The notes under the pieces are model-generated. The model saw only the letters and a program-made list of their open reading frames with translations. It did not search any database and was not told the DNA's origin. From an uncultured bacterium (GTDB lineage: Bacteria > Cyanobacteriota > Vampirovibrionia > Gastranaerophilales > Gastranaerophilaceae): DNA of 42,820 nt. Of this stretch, positions 31,936-40,687 are shown piece by piece. The translations under genes and the position numbers were made by a program. The stretch covers positions 1 through 42,820 of the forward strand of contig CACWIL010000002.1 of the NCBI GenBank assembly GCA_902760905.1, written 5' to 3'. The stretch's first letter is position 1; every line of letters starts with the position of its first letter.

Positions 31936-34461
31936 CTAAAATTTCTTTAAACGGGCATAAGCAGCATCCATAGCTTTTTTACCGAGTTTACCGAAATCAA
32001 TTGTATACATGGTACTATCACCTATTTGAATAACATCTGCAATATGTCCGATACCCAATTTTTCGTGGAAAACACGTTCCCCGACATTAAAGAAATATTG
32101 TGTTGTTGAGTTTTTTAGTTCTTCTTTTTGTCTTTTTAATTCTTCCTGTTCTGCTTCAAGTCGTTTTTGTTCTTCAATTTTTTTGCGCATCGGATTATTT
32201 TCAAAAAATGCTTTTAATTTTTCTTCTTCTTTTTGTTTGTTAACAGGACTTTTGTTGACAATAACTTTTGCAGGTGTACGCTTTACAACAGTTGTTGTCT
32301 TGTTGACCGAAGGAGCAACAAAATCTTTACCAAACCCTTTTGAAGTATCCGTTGATTTTTTATTTTTTGAAGACGGTGCAACAAAATTAGAACCAAAGCT
32401 TGTTGCAGGTTTAACAAAACCATCGGTTGTAAAAGATGATTTATTGTTTTTTACTGTATTAACAGCATTTCTGAATGTACTTCTTTCTGAAAAGTCTGAA
32501 AACTCGGATTCTTCTTCATCAATAAGATTTACAGGGATTTCTTCCAAAAATCTGCTTGGAGTGTAATATTTATATTCACCCCACATCTGACGGCGTTTTG
32601 CAGTTGTCAGATATAGCTTTGTTTCAGCCCTTGTAACACCAACGTACATTAACCGTCTTTCTTCTTCAAGTTCTGATAACGTATTTGAACATCTTGCTGA
32701 CGGGAAAATTCCCTCATCACACCCGGCAAGGAAAACTATCGGAAACTCCAAACCTTTAGAAGCATGAAGGGTCATCAATGTAACATTATTTGCAATTTCA
32801 TCCATTCCGTCAATATCAGAAACAAGTGAAACCTGTGCCAAAAACTCACCAAGAATATTATCTTCTTCCTCAGGTTCAAACTCATTAGCTACGTTAACCA
32901 GCTCCTGAAGGTTTTCTATTCTGGTTTCATCTTCATCAGTGTTTGAAGCGTGAAGTTCATTCAAATATCCGCTTTTTTCAAGAATTAAACCCAAAAATTC
33001 CGGCAGAGAATATCTTTTTTCTGCTTCCCGGAACTTTTCTATAAGAGTTGCAAAATCTTTTAATTTTGTTGCCGTACCGGATTTGATGGCAGATATATTG
33101 TCAACGTCTTCTATCGCACCAAACAAGCTTAAATCATTCTCATCTGCATATTCCTGAAGATGTTTAAGAGTTGTTTCGCCGATTGCGCGCTTAGGAACAT
33201 TAACAATTCTTCGCAAAGACTGAGAATCATCCGGATTATAGACCAGTTTTAAGTATGCAATTGCATCTTTGATTTCTTTTCTGTCATAGAACTTCAGACC
33301 GCCGTAAATACGATATGGAATACCTGCTGCAATAAGAGCTTCTTCTAAGGCACGGGATTGATTATTTGTTCTGTACAAAATTGCAAACTGGTTATAATTA
33401 TCAGATGTATTACGTATAGAGTTGACAATATATTGCGCCTCATCAGCTTCGTCCTGTGCTTCATAGAGTGATATTTTTTCACCGTCACCTTTTTGAGAGT
33501 ACAAAACCTTATCTACACGTTCTTCATTATTTTCAATAATCGCATTTGCAGCATTTAATATATTAGCCGTTGAACGATAATTTTGCTCAAGTTTAACAAC
33601 TTTAGCATTCGGAAAATCATTCTGAAAATTAAGAATAATCCTGAAATCTGCGCCGCGCCAGGAATAAATAGACTGGTCTACATCACCTACAACACATAAA
33701 GAACGGTTTTCGGGAACTTCCGGCTGCAAATTCGTATAAAGGGCTTTTACAAGCTGATATTGTGCCTGGTTAGTGTCCTGATACTCATCAACCATAATAT
33801 GTTGGAATTTATTGTAATATTTTTTTCTGACTTCGGAATTTTGTTCCAATAACTTAACCGTAATAAGAAGCATATCGTCAAAATCAATTGCATTATTATT
33901 ATTCAGCGTAGTTTCATAAAGCTCAAATACTTTAGCAATATTCTGTGACTTAAAATCACGTGCAAAAGTTGCAAACGTATATGCGTCCTGCATTTTGTTC
34001 TTAGCATTAGAAATAACAGCTTTAATCAGCTTAGGCTGGTATATTTTGTCATCCAGGTTTATCTTTTTAATTGCCTGCTTAATAACAGCAAGAGAATCGG
34101 TTTCATCATATATTGTGAAGTTTTTATCTAGAGATTTTCCTGACTGGAAAGAATAATTTTCAATATCCTGTCTTAATATACGACCGCAAATACTGTGAAA
34201 AGTACCAACCCACATATATTTAACAACATTATCACCAACCATTCGGCTAAGACGCTCTCTCATTTCACGAGCTGCCTTATTAGTAAATGTTACGGCCAGT
34301 ATTTTACCAGCAACAGCACCGTGCTGGACCATATAAGCAATTCTTGAGGTTAAAACCTTTGTTTTACCGCTTCCTGCTCCTGCCAAGATAAGCAAAGCAC
34401 CTTTTGTTGTTTGGGCAGCCTCAAGCTGTTCCTTGTTAAGTCCTTCTAAAATATTTTCCAT
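31936..34461 (-). CDS. pcrA: UvrD/PcrA-type DNA helicase
   Basis: This 841-residue superfamily 1 helicase functions in repair and in clearing stalled replication or transcription. Motifs in order: Q motif 'LNKEQLEAAQ', Walker A 'LAGAGSGKTKVLTSRI' (about 26-41), 'MVDEYQDTNQAQY' (motif II, about 230), 'SIYSWRGADF' (III), 'LEQNYRST' (IV), 'LMTLHASKGLEFPIVFLAGCDEG' (V) and 'LMYVGVTRAETKLYLTTA' (VI). Residues about 655-780 form a low-complexity linker with repeats of 'G(F/S)..(D/N)FVAPS'. The C-terminal Tudor-like domain 'GERVFHEKLGIGHIADV...TIDFGKLGKKAM' binds RNA polymerase in PcrA. The start has GGGAATAGGG just upstream. Confidence 0.95.
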   Translation of the reverse strand: MENILEGLNKEQLEAAQTTKGALLILAGAGSGKTKVLTSRIAYMVQHGAVAGKILAVTFTNKAAREMRERLSRMVGDNVVKYMWVGTFHSICGRILRQDIENYSFQSGKSLDKNFTIYDETDSLAVIKQAIKKINLDDKIYQPKLIKAVISNAKNKMQDAYTFATFARDFKSQNIAKVFELYETTLNNNNAIDFDDMLLITVKLLEQNSEVRKKYYNKFQHIMVDEYQDTNQAQYQLVKALYTNLQPEVPENRSLCVVGDVDQSIYSWRGADFRIILNFQNDFPNAKVVKLEQNYRSTANILNAANAIIENNEERVDKVLYSQKGDGEKISLYEAQDEADEAQYIVNSIRNTSDNYNQFAILYRTNNQSRALEEALIAAGIPYRIYGGLKFYDRKEIKDAIAYLKLVYNPDDSQSLRRIVNVPKRAIGETTLKHLQEYADENDLSLFGAIEDVDNISAIKSGTATKLKDFATLIEKFREAEKRYSLPEFLGLILEKSGYLNELHASNTDEDETRIENLQELVNVANEFEPEEEDNILGEFLAQVSLVSDIDGMDEIANNVTLMTLHASKGLEFPIVFLAGCDEGIFPSARCSNTLSELEEERRLMYVGVTRAETKLYLTTAKRRQMWGEYKYYTPSRFLEEIPVNLIDEEESEFSDFSERSTFRNAVNTVKNNKSSFTTDGFVKPATSFGSNFVAPSSKNKKSTDTSKGFGKDFVAPSVNKTTTVVKRTPAKVIVNKSPVNKQKEEEKLKAFFENNPMRKKIEEQKRLEAEQEELKRQKEELKNSTTQYFFNVGERVFHEKLGIGHIADVIQIGDSTMYTIDFGKLGKKAMDAAYARLKKF

Positions 34462-34552
34462 TCCCTATTCCCAAAATTAAAAATTTGTGCTATTATTATC
34501 AAGCATACAAAAAAGACGAACAAAAGACAATATAGTAATAGAAGGTGTACGA

Positions 34553-35131
34553 ATGATTGAAATTTTAGATTCTATTGATGAAAATGAGCAACAACAACCA
34601 TCAATAATGGTGCCTGTTGACGATTTGGATACAGCTGAAAGCACTCCTGATACAGTTGATGAACTTGCAATGGAGCTTGCTACAATAAAACAGCCTGCAA
34701 AAAGAATTGCTATCATTGGTTCAAGAAACCTTGCTATTACACATCAGCAAATGATTGAAACTCTGGCGACTGCTCTTGTTCAGCAAGGCAATACAATTAT
34801 CACATCAGGTGGTTCTTGCGGAACAAATGCTGCAGCTATTCGCGGAGCAATGAAATCAAATCCTGATAAATTAAAAGTTATTTTACCCCAGACAATAGGT
34901 CAGCAGCCATCTGATGTTCAGGATCAGCTAATCGGAGTTCCTAACATTGTTGAGCATTCTGACAGAGCGATGATGACTTTGGCTGACGCATCCAGAGTTT
35001 GTAACAGAGAAATTATTGATGACTGTAACCAAATGATTTGTTTCTTGTCACACACAAGTAAAACTCTCCACACAGCAGTCGAATATGCTGAAGAAAATCA
35101 CAAAGTTATTACAGTTTTCTATTTGGATTAA
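34553..35131 (+). CDS. DprA-like SLOG-domain protein
   Basis: The 192-residue protein has an acidic N-terminal tail (1-45) and a Rossmann-like SLOG domain: 'RIAIIGSRNLAITHQQMIETLATALVQQGNTIITSGGSCGTNAAAIRGA', where 'GSR' and 'TSGGS-GTNAAA' match the nucleotide or ligand loop of the DprA core. It lacks the winged helix of full DprA. Similar short 'DNA recombination-mediator A' proteins are common in cyanobacteria. I chose the ATG at 34553 (AGAAGGTG upstream) over 34487. The role may be single-strand DNA handling or nucleotide-derived signalling. A HEAT-like gene follows by 6 nt. Confidence 0.75.
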   Translation: MIEILDSIDENEQQQPSIMVPVDDLDTAESTPDTVDELAMELATIKQPAKRIAIIGSRNLAITHQQMIETLATALVQQGNTIITSGGSCGTNAAAIRGAMKSNPDKLKVILPQTIGQQPSDVQDQLIGVPNIVEHSDRAMMTLADASRVCNREIIDDCNQMICFLSHTSKTLHTAVEYAEENHKVITVFYLD

Positions 35132-35137
35132 TTAATT

Positions 35138-36313
35138 ATGGATTTATTTAAGGCACTTACAGGGAAAAACCCTGCTGAGTATGAACAAGCGGCAAAAATA
35201 CTTGTTGATACTCCTGATATTGAGTTATTCAAAAAACTTGTCAAACAAGATGATTTTCTGTTTGACTTTATCAAGTCAAATGTTGCAAAACGCATTAAAA
35301 ATGCCTGCAATAAGAATAACTATGCTAATTTATTGAAATTTTTTGATTATTATTCACCATCTTATGACAACACGTTTGCGGAAATTTTATTTGAACATGG
35401 CGGAGAATCTCTGATTCCACAAATAAAAGACCTGTTTAAAACAGGTAATGACTCCACTAAAGCCTATGCCTTAAAAGTTCTGTCACAATTACCAAAAGGT
35501 AATTTAGATGATATTATGCCGCAAATAAGAGCAGCTGCAAAATCAGAAGATGAATACGTAAGCAATAACGCTATTGAAGTGTTATCCGTTAATGATGACA
35601 GAGCATCAAAAGAAGAAGCTACAGATCAGCTTAAATCAGATGACGAGTTCGAGCAGTATAAAGCAGTAAAATTTCTTGTAACTTATGGTGCAAAAGACTG
35701 TTTACAGAGTATTGTTAATGTAATGAAAAAATCATCATTATCTGAAAATATTGCGGCAGAAATACCGTTTTTGGTGGCTTTGGAAACTTTGCTTGAAAAA
35801 GATTTTGAATTGGCAGTTTTAGTTTTGTGTAACATAGTTAACGCAATACCTGAAATCATACAGCCGGCAGCCGCTATTGATTACAATTTGCTTGAGATAT
35901 TTGAAAATCTTTATTACCACAATCTTACAAGCTCATCGGCCCTTCTTTTAAGAATGGCAAAAGAGCAATTCGCAACGCTGGAAGAAAACGAGGAATACCT
36001 GTTTGATTGCGATAAAAACACAAAAGATGAAATATCAAATATAAACAAATTCTTCAAAGGGGTAAACGTCAACAAATTAAACAGCTTGCTATATGATGAA
36101 CTTTATGACGAAAGCGACTTTGTATTCTTTGCAGTTGACTATATTAATGATATAGAAGAACTTGAAACACTTTTAGACAGCTCTAATCAGACGTTGTTAC
36201 TTAAAGTTCTTACAACACTAAAAGAAAAACAAGCTCTTACACAAGCCCACAAAGAACAGGCTCTAAAACATATTACCAGCGAAGATATTAAGCGCATTGT
36301 AGAAGTTCTTTAA
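35138..36313 (+). CDS. HEAT-repeat-like protein
   Basis: This 391-residue all-helical protein is built from repeats of paired helices, clearest at residues about 85-210: 'SLIPQIKDLFKTGNDSTKAYALKVLSQLPKGNLDDIMPQIRAAAKS' and 'EDEYVSNNAIEVLS...EQYKAVKFLVTYG'. It has no catalytic motif or signal peptide. Such proteins are scaffolds. It begins 6 nt after the SLOG-domain gene with no ribosome binding site of its own, which implies coupling and suggests that the two proteins act together. It is convergent with the VWA gene (6-nt gap). Confidence 0.7.
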   Translation: MDLFKALTGKNPAEYEQAAKILVDTPDIELFKKLVKQDDFLFDFIKSNVAKRIKNACNKNNYANLLKFFDYYSPSYDNTFAEILFEHGGESLIPQIKDLFKTGNDSTKAYALKVLSQLPKGNLDDIMPQIRAAAKSEDEYVSNNAIEVLSVNDDRASKEEATDQLKSDDEFEQYKAVKFLVTYGAKDCLQSIVNVMKKSSLSENIAAEIPFLVALETLLEKDFELAVLVLCNIVNAIPEIIQPAAAIDYNLLEIFENLYYHNLTSSSALLLRMAKEQFATLEENEEYLFDCDKNTKDEISNINKFFKGVNVNKLNSLLYDELYDESDFVFFAVDYINDIEELETLLDSSNQTLLLKVLTTLKEKQALTQAHKEQALKHITSEDIKRIVEVL

Positions 36314-36319
36314 TTACCC

Positions 36320-37231
36320 CTAGTCTGCAATAAATTCGTAGCTTTGTTTTTTGATTTCCTGTTGAGTTGCAGGCTTAGACTGGATTGTCTTTGTCATTGT
36401 TGTAGTAAAATCACCTAAATTATCTACATTATACAAATGTCCGCCTGTTGTAGAAGCTAAACAAGACAAAGATTTTGAATAAGAAGATACAAGAACAACA
36501 TCTATATGAATATCCGAGCGTTTTCTCATCAGTGCACGGGCAAAAGCACAGGGATCGCCGCCACAGTTTTCACCACCGTCAGTTATAAGAACAATTTTCT
36601 TTGGAGTTGTTGTATCATAGTTTGCAAAGTCCTGATACGCGGCTCTGTCAAGCGCATAAACAAGCGGAGTTGCTCCGCCTATATCAACAGAGTTCATACC
36701 ATACAGAATAGAGTTTGAGTTGGCAGCTATAATAGGAGCTACCTGTTTTGTTGCGCTGCAGGCTCCGCGTGTTGTACCAAGAGGACTTCTTTCTGTAACG
36801 ACTGTAAATTTGTTTCCGTTTTTAACAATCTTTTTTACATCCTGCAATGTATGAATACTTGTAGGGTTTGAGCCGTCTGAATCATGTCCGAATACTCTGA
36901 ATCCGATTTGTGTTGAGGAAGGAATCTGAGCAACAATAGCAGTCATACTCCTTTTTGCTACAGTAATCCAGTTTGACATGCTACCCGAAAAATCCATTAC
37001 TATCTCAATCATACCAACCTGATTCTCGTTCACAACATTGTTATTTACATAATTTGCTGCTGTATAATTATTAAAAAAGTTCTGATTAACACTGTTTGCA
37101 GGTGATGTAATTGTTTGCCCTGCCTGATTTTTAACTGTTCCGGATTTGCTGATTGTATATTTTGCCGCAAAAACCGTTGTCGTTGCAATAGTTACTCCAG
37201 CTATTAATAATGCTAATATCTTTTTATTCAT
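36320..37231 (-). CDS. secreted von Willebrand factor A-domain protein
   Basis: A 303-residue exported protein with an N-terminal signal peptide (MNKKILALLIAGVTIATTTVFA) and an Asn-rich spacer. A VWA domain with a complete metal-ion-dependent adhesion site follows: 'MDFSGSMSNW' (D-x-S-x-S, about 79-83), the Thr in 'DIGGATPLVYAL' (about 183) and 'LITDGGENCGGDP' (about 217-229). Cysteines at 'GACSATK', 'ENCGGDPC' and 'LSCLAS' could form disulfides. AAGGAG lies 10 nt before the ATG. The domain binds a partner protein; the target is unknown. Confidence 0.85.
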   Translation of the reverse strand: MNKKILALLIAGVTIATTTVFAAKYTISKSGTVKNQAGQTITSPANSVNQNFFNNYTAANYVNNNVVNENQVGMIEIVMDFSGSMSNWITVAKRSMTAIVAQIPSSTQIGFRVFGHDSDGSNPTSIHTLQDVKKIVKNGNKFTVVTERSPLGTTRGACSATKQVAPIIAANSNSILYGMNSVDIGGATPLVYALDRAAYQDFANYDTTTPKKIVLITDGGENCGGDPCAFARALMRKRSDIHIDVVLVSSYSKSLSCLASTTGGHLYNVDNLGDFTTTMTKTIQSKPATQQEIKKQSYEFIAD

Positions 37232-37397
37232 ACGTAATCGCTCCTTTTTATAAAATTATTATACATCATGTTAAACGCAAATAATTTATAAAAGTTCTAA
37301 AAATTAAAAATTGTAAAAATTTTATTTACAATAAGCAAAAAATTTTTTTAGGTGATATATTACTATATATAAGTACAATATTTTAGGAGTTTGAATT

Positions 37398-38243
37398 ATG
37401 GTTGCAATCAACAAAATAGCAAAAGCAGGTATATTAGGCGGATTATTAATGGGCGCAGTTGCTCTGAAAGCGACAAACCCTATAACAAACGTAAGTAAAA
37501 CACCTAATCAGACAGAAGTTGTATCAAAAGAAGGTGCTGCAGCTCTAAAAGCTGCAAGTTTGCAGGGTGTACAACAATCACCAGTCACAAGTGTTCACAA
37601 TATGAAACTTGAAACTATGTACAAAAAATTTGCAGCTAATTCTAATGAAGTACAAATGGTAAATAATATAGTAAACGATTTTTATAAACAATACGGAACT
37701 TTTCTTGCCAGTGCAAGGATTCAGCATGAGTTAGACAGACAACAATTATTTGTATTGCTTCAGGCAGATAACACTACTCTTGCAAGGGTAAATCCGCAAC
37801 TGGCTAAAGAAGTAAAAGAAACTGGTCCGCAATTTTACAAATCAGTTATCCCTAATGCAGATAAGGTAACAAAATGGCTTGAGAAAGAGTATAGTCCTGC
37901 CTTGGTACAACTTTTAAACTTTGACCATAAACCTACTGCAAAAGAGGTACTAAAACAAATTGATTTAATAGCTGAAAAAAAAGCCGGTTTTAGCGTCGAT
38001 GATCTTATTGATTATCACGTTGAAGTAGATGATTATAAGCGTAAATACACTAAAGACAGAACAGATAATATGTCAATGTCTGATCTTATTGCTTATAAAA
38101 TATTTGTCCTTGATAAAATATTAATTAAAAAATCTTTAACAAACTGTAACTTTTTTGGTAAAGACAGCCATTTCGACAATTATTCAGGATTATCCGTGTA
38201 CTATGATGACTGGATGAACACAGTTAGTCCCAGAAATAGATAA
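37398..38243 (+). CDS. probable exported protein, function unknown
   Basis: A 281-residue protein with a short hydrophobic N-terminus (residues about 8-24: 'AKAGILGGLLMGAVALKA') that may act as a signal or anchor. Ala/Val-rich and helical segments follow, and a C-terminal half with many charged helices ('VKETGPQFYKSVIPNADKVTKWLEKEY'). No known motif is visible. AGGAG lies 8 nt before the ATG and a strong terminator follows. It is divergent from the VWA-protein gene across a 166-nt AT-rich promoter region and could be functionally linked to it. Confidence 0.6.
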   Translation: MVAINKIAKAGILGGLLMGAVALKATNPITNVSKTPNQTEVVSKEGAAALKAASLQGVQQSPVTSVHNMKLETMYKKFAANSNEVQMVNNIVNDFYKQYGTFLASARIQHELDRQQLFVLLQADNTTLARVNPQLAKEVKETGPQFYKSVIPNADKVTKWLEKEYSPALVQLLNFDHKPTAKEVLKQIDLIAEKKAGFSVDDLIDYHVEVDDYKRKYTKDRTDNMSMSDLIAYKIFVLDKILIKKSLTNCNFFGKDSHFDNYSGLSVYYDDWMNTVSPRNR

Positions 38244-38280
38244 ATTTTTAATTTAAAATGTTAAGTTTTGTAACAAAATA

Positions 38281-38317
38281 AAAAAATAAGTGAAATTCAT
38301 ACACTTATTTTTTTTTT
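38281..38317 (+). terminator. Rho-independent terminator
   Basis: AAAATAAGTG (about 38283-38292) faces CACTTATTTT (38302-38311) across a 9-nt loop, with a long T-run after it. It closes the gene ending at 38243. Confidence 0.8.
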
Positions 38318-38377
38318 ATATTCATGTTCGTTTAAATAAAACTTATCCCAATAATAAATACATGAGGAACAAGCAAG

Positions 38378-39645
38378 ATGTCAATCTCGCCTACTAATGC
38401 TGCTTCTTCATCTAACAATATACTAAATAACCCAACTATCAAAGCAGCTACATCAGAGAATAATATAGATATAATTAAAGAAGCTGAAAAAGATTCTAAA
38501 GAAGTTACTGCAGTTTGTAATGTTAACTCAAATTCAGAATTAACACTGGAAAACTTTGAAAAAATATTAGAAAAGGAATATAAGAAACCTTTTAACAGAA
38601 TTGAAGCTAATATTAAAGAAAAACACTTTAGTATTATACTCTGCAATATGTCTGACGAAGAAAAAGCAGCAAAACTAAATTTTATTTTTTTGATGTTCAA
38701 AAAGAAATCATTAAACATATGTCAGTTCCTGGTACTCAAAAATTATTCAATGAATGTGAAGACAAAGTTTATGCTTTTTACCATAAACATCAAGATATTA
38801 TAGATAAAGTATATAAAAACAGCTTGTCAGAGGAAGAGCGTCAAACGCTGATTGACAGTCTCACTGAAGATGAAAAATCAGTTATTAAACAATACTGTGA
38901 ACTTGTACAAATAGGTATAAATATTACACAGGGCGTTACGGGTAATGAGAATTTATCTGAGGAAGAAAAAGAGGAATTTATTACTCAGGCTAATAACTTT
39001 TTCAAAGAATTACCAAGTTATAATTTATTCCTGGAAGAAATGGCAAAATTCATTTCTAATAACCCTGATGATCTGAATATAGATAAAAAGAAATTAACTG
39101 AAATTCTTGACAAACTAAGCGAAAATAAATTTTCTGATAAAGTACAAAAATTGGCTGAAAAATCCGCAATTGACAAAGATACGGGAATGCTTAAAACAGC
39201 TGATAAGGAAACAATTTATTTGTCTAAAGAAAGAATTCAGGAAATTAAACAAAACATTACCGATATTTCAAATCCTGAACCGATAGTTGTCGAAGCGGAA
39301 AACAGTAAAAGTGAAACAAATAATACATCTGATACCGGTACTATCAGTTATAAAACAATTACAGGTGATGATGGCTCTGATATTATAAAAGACATCTTTA
39401 CAGGAAAAGTAAAAGTTTCAGAGTATCTTGAACAAGTAGCAATAAAACAATATAAACTTATGAACACAGCTGTTCAGGGTAATATTTTGCTTAACGCTAC
39501 AGGGGAATTCTTTAATGATTTGGTTCAGACCCTTGAAACTTCAACATTCGAACATTTATTAAGCATCGGCTGGAAAGGAAGAAGCTACGCTGCAACTCAA
39601 CAAGTTAAGGACGAAGTTGAAAAACGACAGGATGATGTAGCATAA
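38378..39645 (+). pseudogene. hypothetical protein gene split by a 1-nt frameshift at a T7 run
   Basis: Two overlapping reading frames here read as one protein of about 422 residues if one T is added to the T7 run at 38685-38691. The first frame then continues 'AKLNFIFFDVQKEIIKHMSVPGTQKLF' into the second. Without it, the first frame goes out of register into unrelated residues and stops at 38803, and the second opens only at the ATG at 38719. The joined protein is acidic and helical, with an N-terminal Ser/Asn-rich stretch, several E-rich 'LSEEE' helices and no signal peptide or known motif. The cause may be a real mutation, an assembly error at the homopolymer, or slippage that makes both forms. 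GAGGAA lies about 9 nt upstream of the first ATG. Confidence 0.6.
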
Positions 39646-39727
39646 TTTTACCCAATACCCTTCTATATCATACAAATGGCGAGGAAATATTTTATAAAAA
39701 ATTTTCATTAAATAAATAAGGGGATTG

Positions 39728-39890
39728 TATACCGTTTTACAGTGATATTGTTATAATCCGGTCATTCTGAGAAAAATAGATATTTAGCCCCGAAGAATCT
39801 CTTTAAATATAAGTTATAGCGATTCTTCACCCCTATATTATTATTGGGTTCAGAATGACAATTATTTACTGTAACATTGTATATAGTTAC
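39728..39890. mobile_element. MITE-like palindromic element, copy B
   Basis: Second copy of the element at 4586-4749. Its inner GTCATTCTGA (39761-39770) pairs exactly with TCAGAATGAC (39850-39859), and GAAGAATC/GATTCTTC flank the centre. It fills most of the 307-nt gap between the frameshifted gene and the agmatinase; the rest of that gap (39646-39727 and 39891-39952) is AT-rich with no gene seen. Confidence 0.65.
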
Positions 39891-39952
39891 AATAAATAAT
39901 ACATTTACGCCCGCAATTCTTTATTATATAATGTGTAACAAAAGGAGAAAGT

Positions 39953-40687
39953 ATGTTAAGAGGACCGTTTTTAGACAGAAACTGGATGGGTGAAAACAAG
40001 GATTACGCATCATCTGAGATAGTTATGTTAGGATTACCCTTCGATGGCACAGTCTCTTACCGTCCGGGTTCAAGATTTGCGCCTGAGCAGATAAGACTTG
40101 CAAGCTGGGGACTGGAAGAATACTCTCCATACTTTGACAAACACCTTGAAGACTGCAACTTTCATGATGCGGGAGATTTGGAATTTCCGCTCGGAAATAC
40201 GGTTAAATCACTTGATTTAATTGAACAAAACGTTGAAGATATTTATAAAGACGGCAAAAAAGTTTTCGGAATCGGCGGAGAACACCTTGTAACCCTGCCT
40301 GAAATAAAAGCCGTTTCAAAATTTTATGATAACCTTGCAATCATTCATTTTGATGCACATACTGACCTGAGAGAAGAATATTTAGGCGAAGAGCTTTCTC
40401 ACTCTGCCGTTATCAGACATTCAGGCAACATTACAGGGTTTGAAAACCTTAAACAAATCGGTATCCGATCAGGAATGAAAGACGAGTTTGAGCTGATGAA
40501 AAAATACAACACAAGAGCAACAAAATACGAAGATTTAGACTGTCTGAAAGACAAAAATATTTTTGTAACAGTTGACCTTGATGTTCTTGATACATCAATA
40601 ATGCCCGGAACAGGAACTCCCGAAGTCGGCGGACTTACTTTTAATGAGTTATTGGGCTGGTTTAAAAAATGCTTTCGCAAACATTAA
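39953..40687 (+). CDS. agmatinase/arginase-family ureohydrolase, C-terminally short
   Basis: This 244-residue protein is about 40 residues shorter than the usual agmatinase. The binuclear manganese ligands are present: 'GGEHLVTLP' (His), 'HFDAHTDLREEY' (D-x-H-x-D) and 'TVDLDVLDTSIMPGTGTPEVGG' (D-x-D). The first half has the substrate-loop family patterns 'LGLPFDGTVSYRPGSRFAP'. The protein ends soon after 'LTFNELLGWFKKCFRKH', where relatives continue with the final strand and helices ('VELsP.yD...'). The last coding bases overlap the end of the convergent rel gene by 4 nt. AAAGGAG lies about 7 nt before the ATG. It may hydrolyse agmatine to putrescine and urea if still active. Confidence 0.75.
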   Translation: MLRGPFLDRNWMGENKDYASSEIVMLGLPFDGTVSYRPGSRFAPEQIRLASWGLEEYSPYFDKHLEDCNFHDAGDLEFPLGNTVKSLDLIEQNVEDIYKDGKKVFGIGGEHLVTLPEIKAVSKFYDNLAIIHFDAHTDLREEYLGEELSHSAVIRHSGNITGFENLKQIGIRSGMKDEFELMKKYNTRATKYEDLDCLKDKNIFVTVDLDVLDTSIMPGTGTPEVGGLTFNELLGWFKKCFRKH

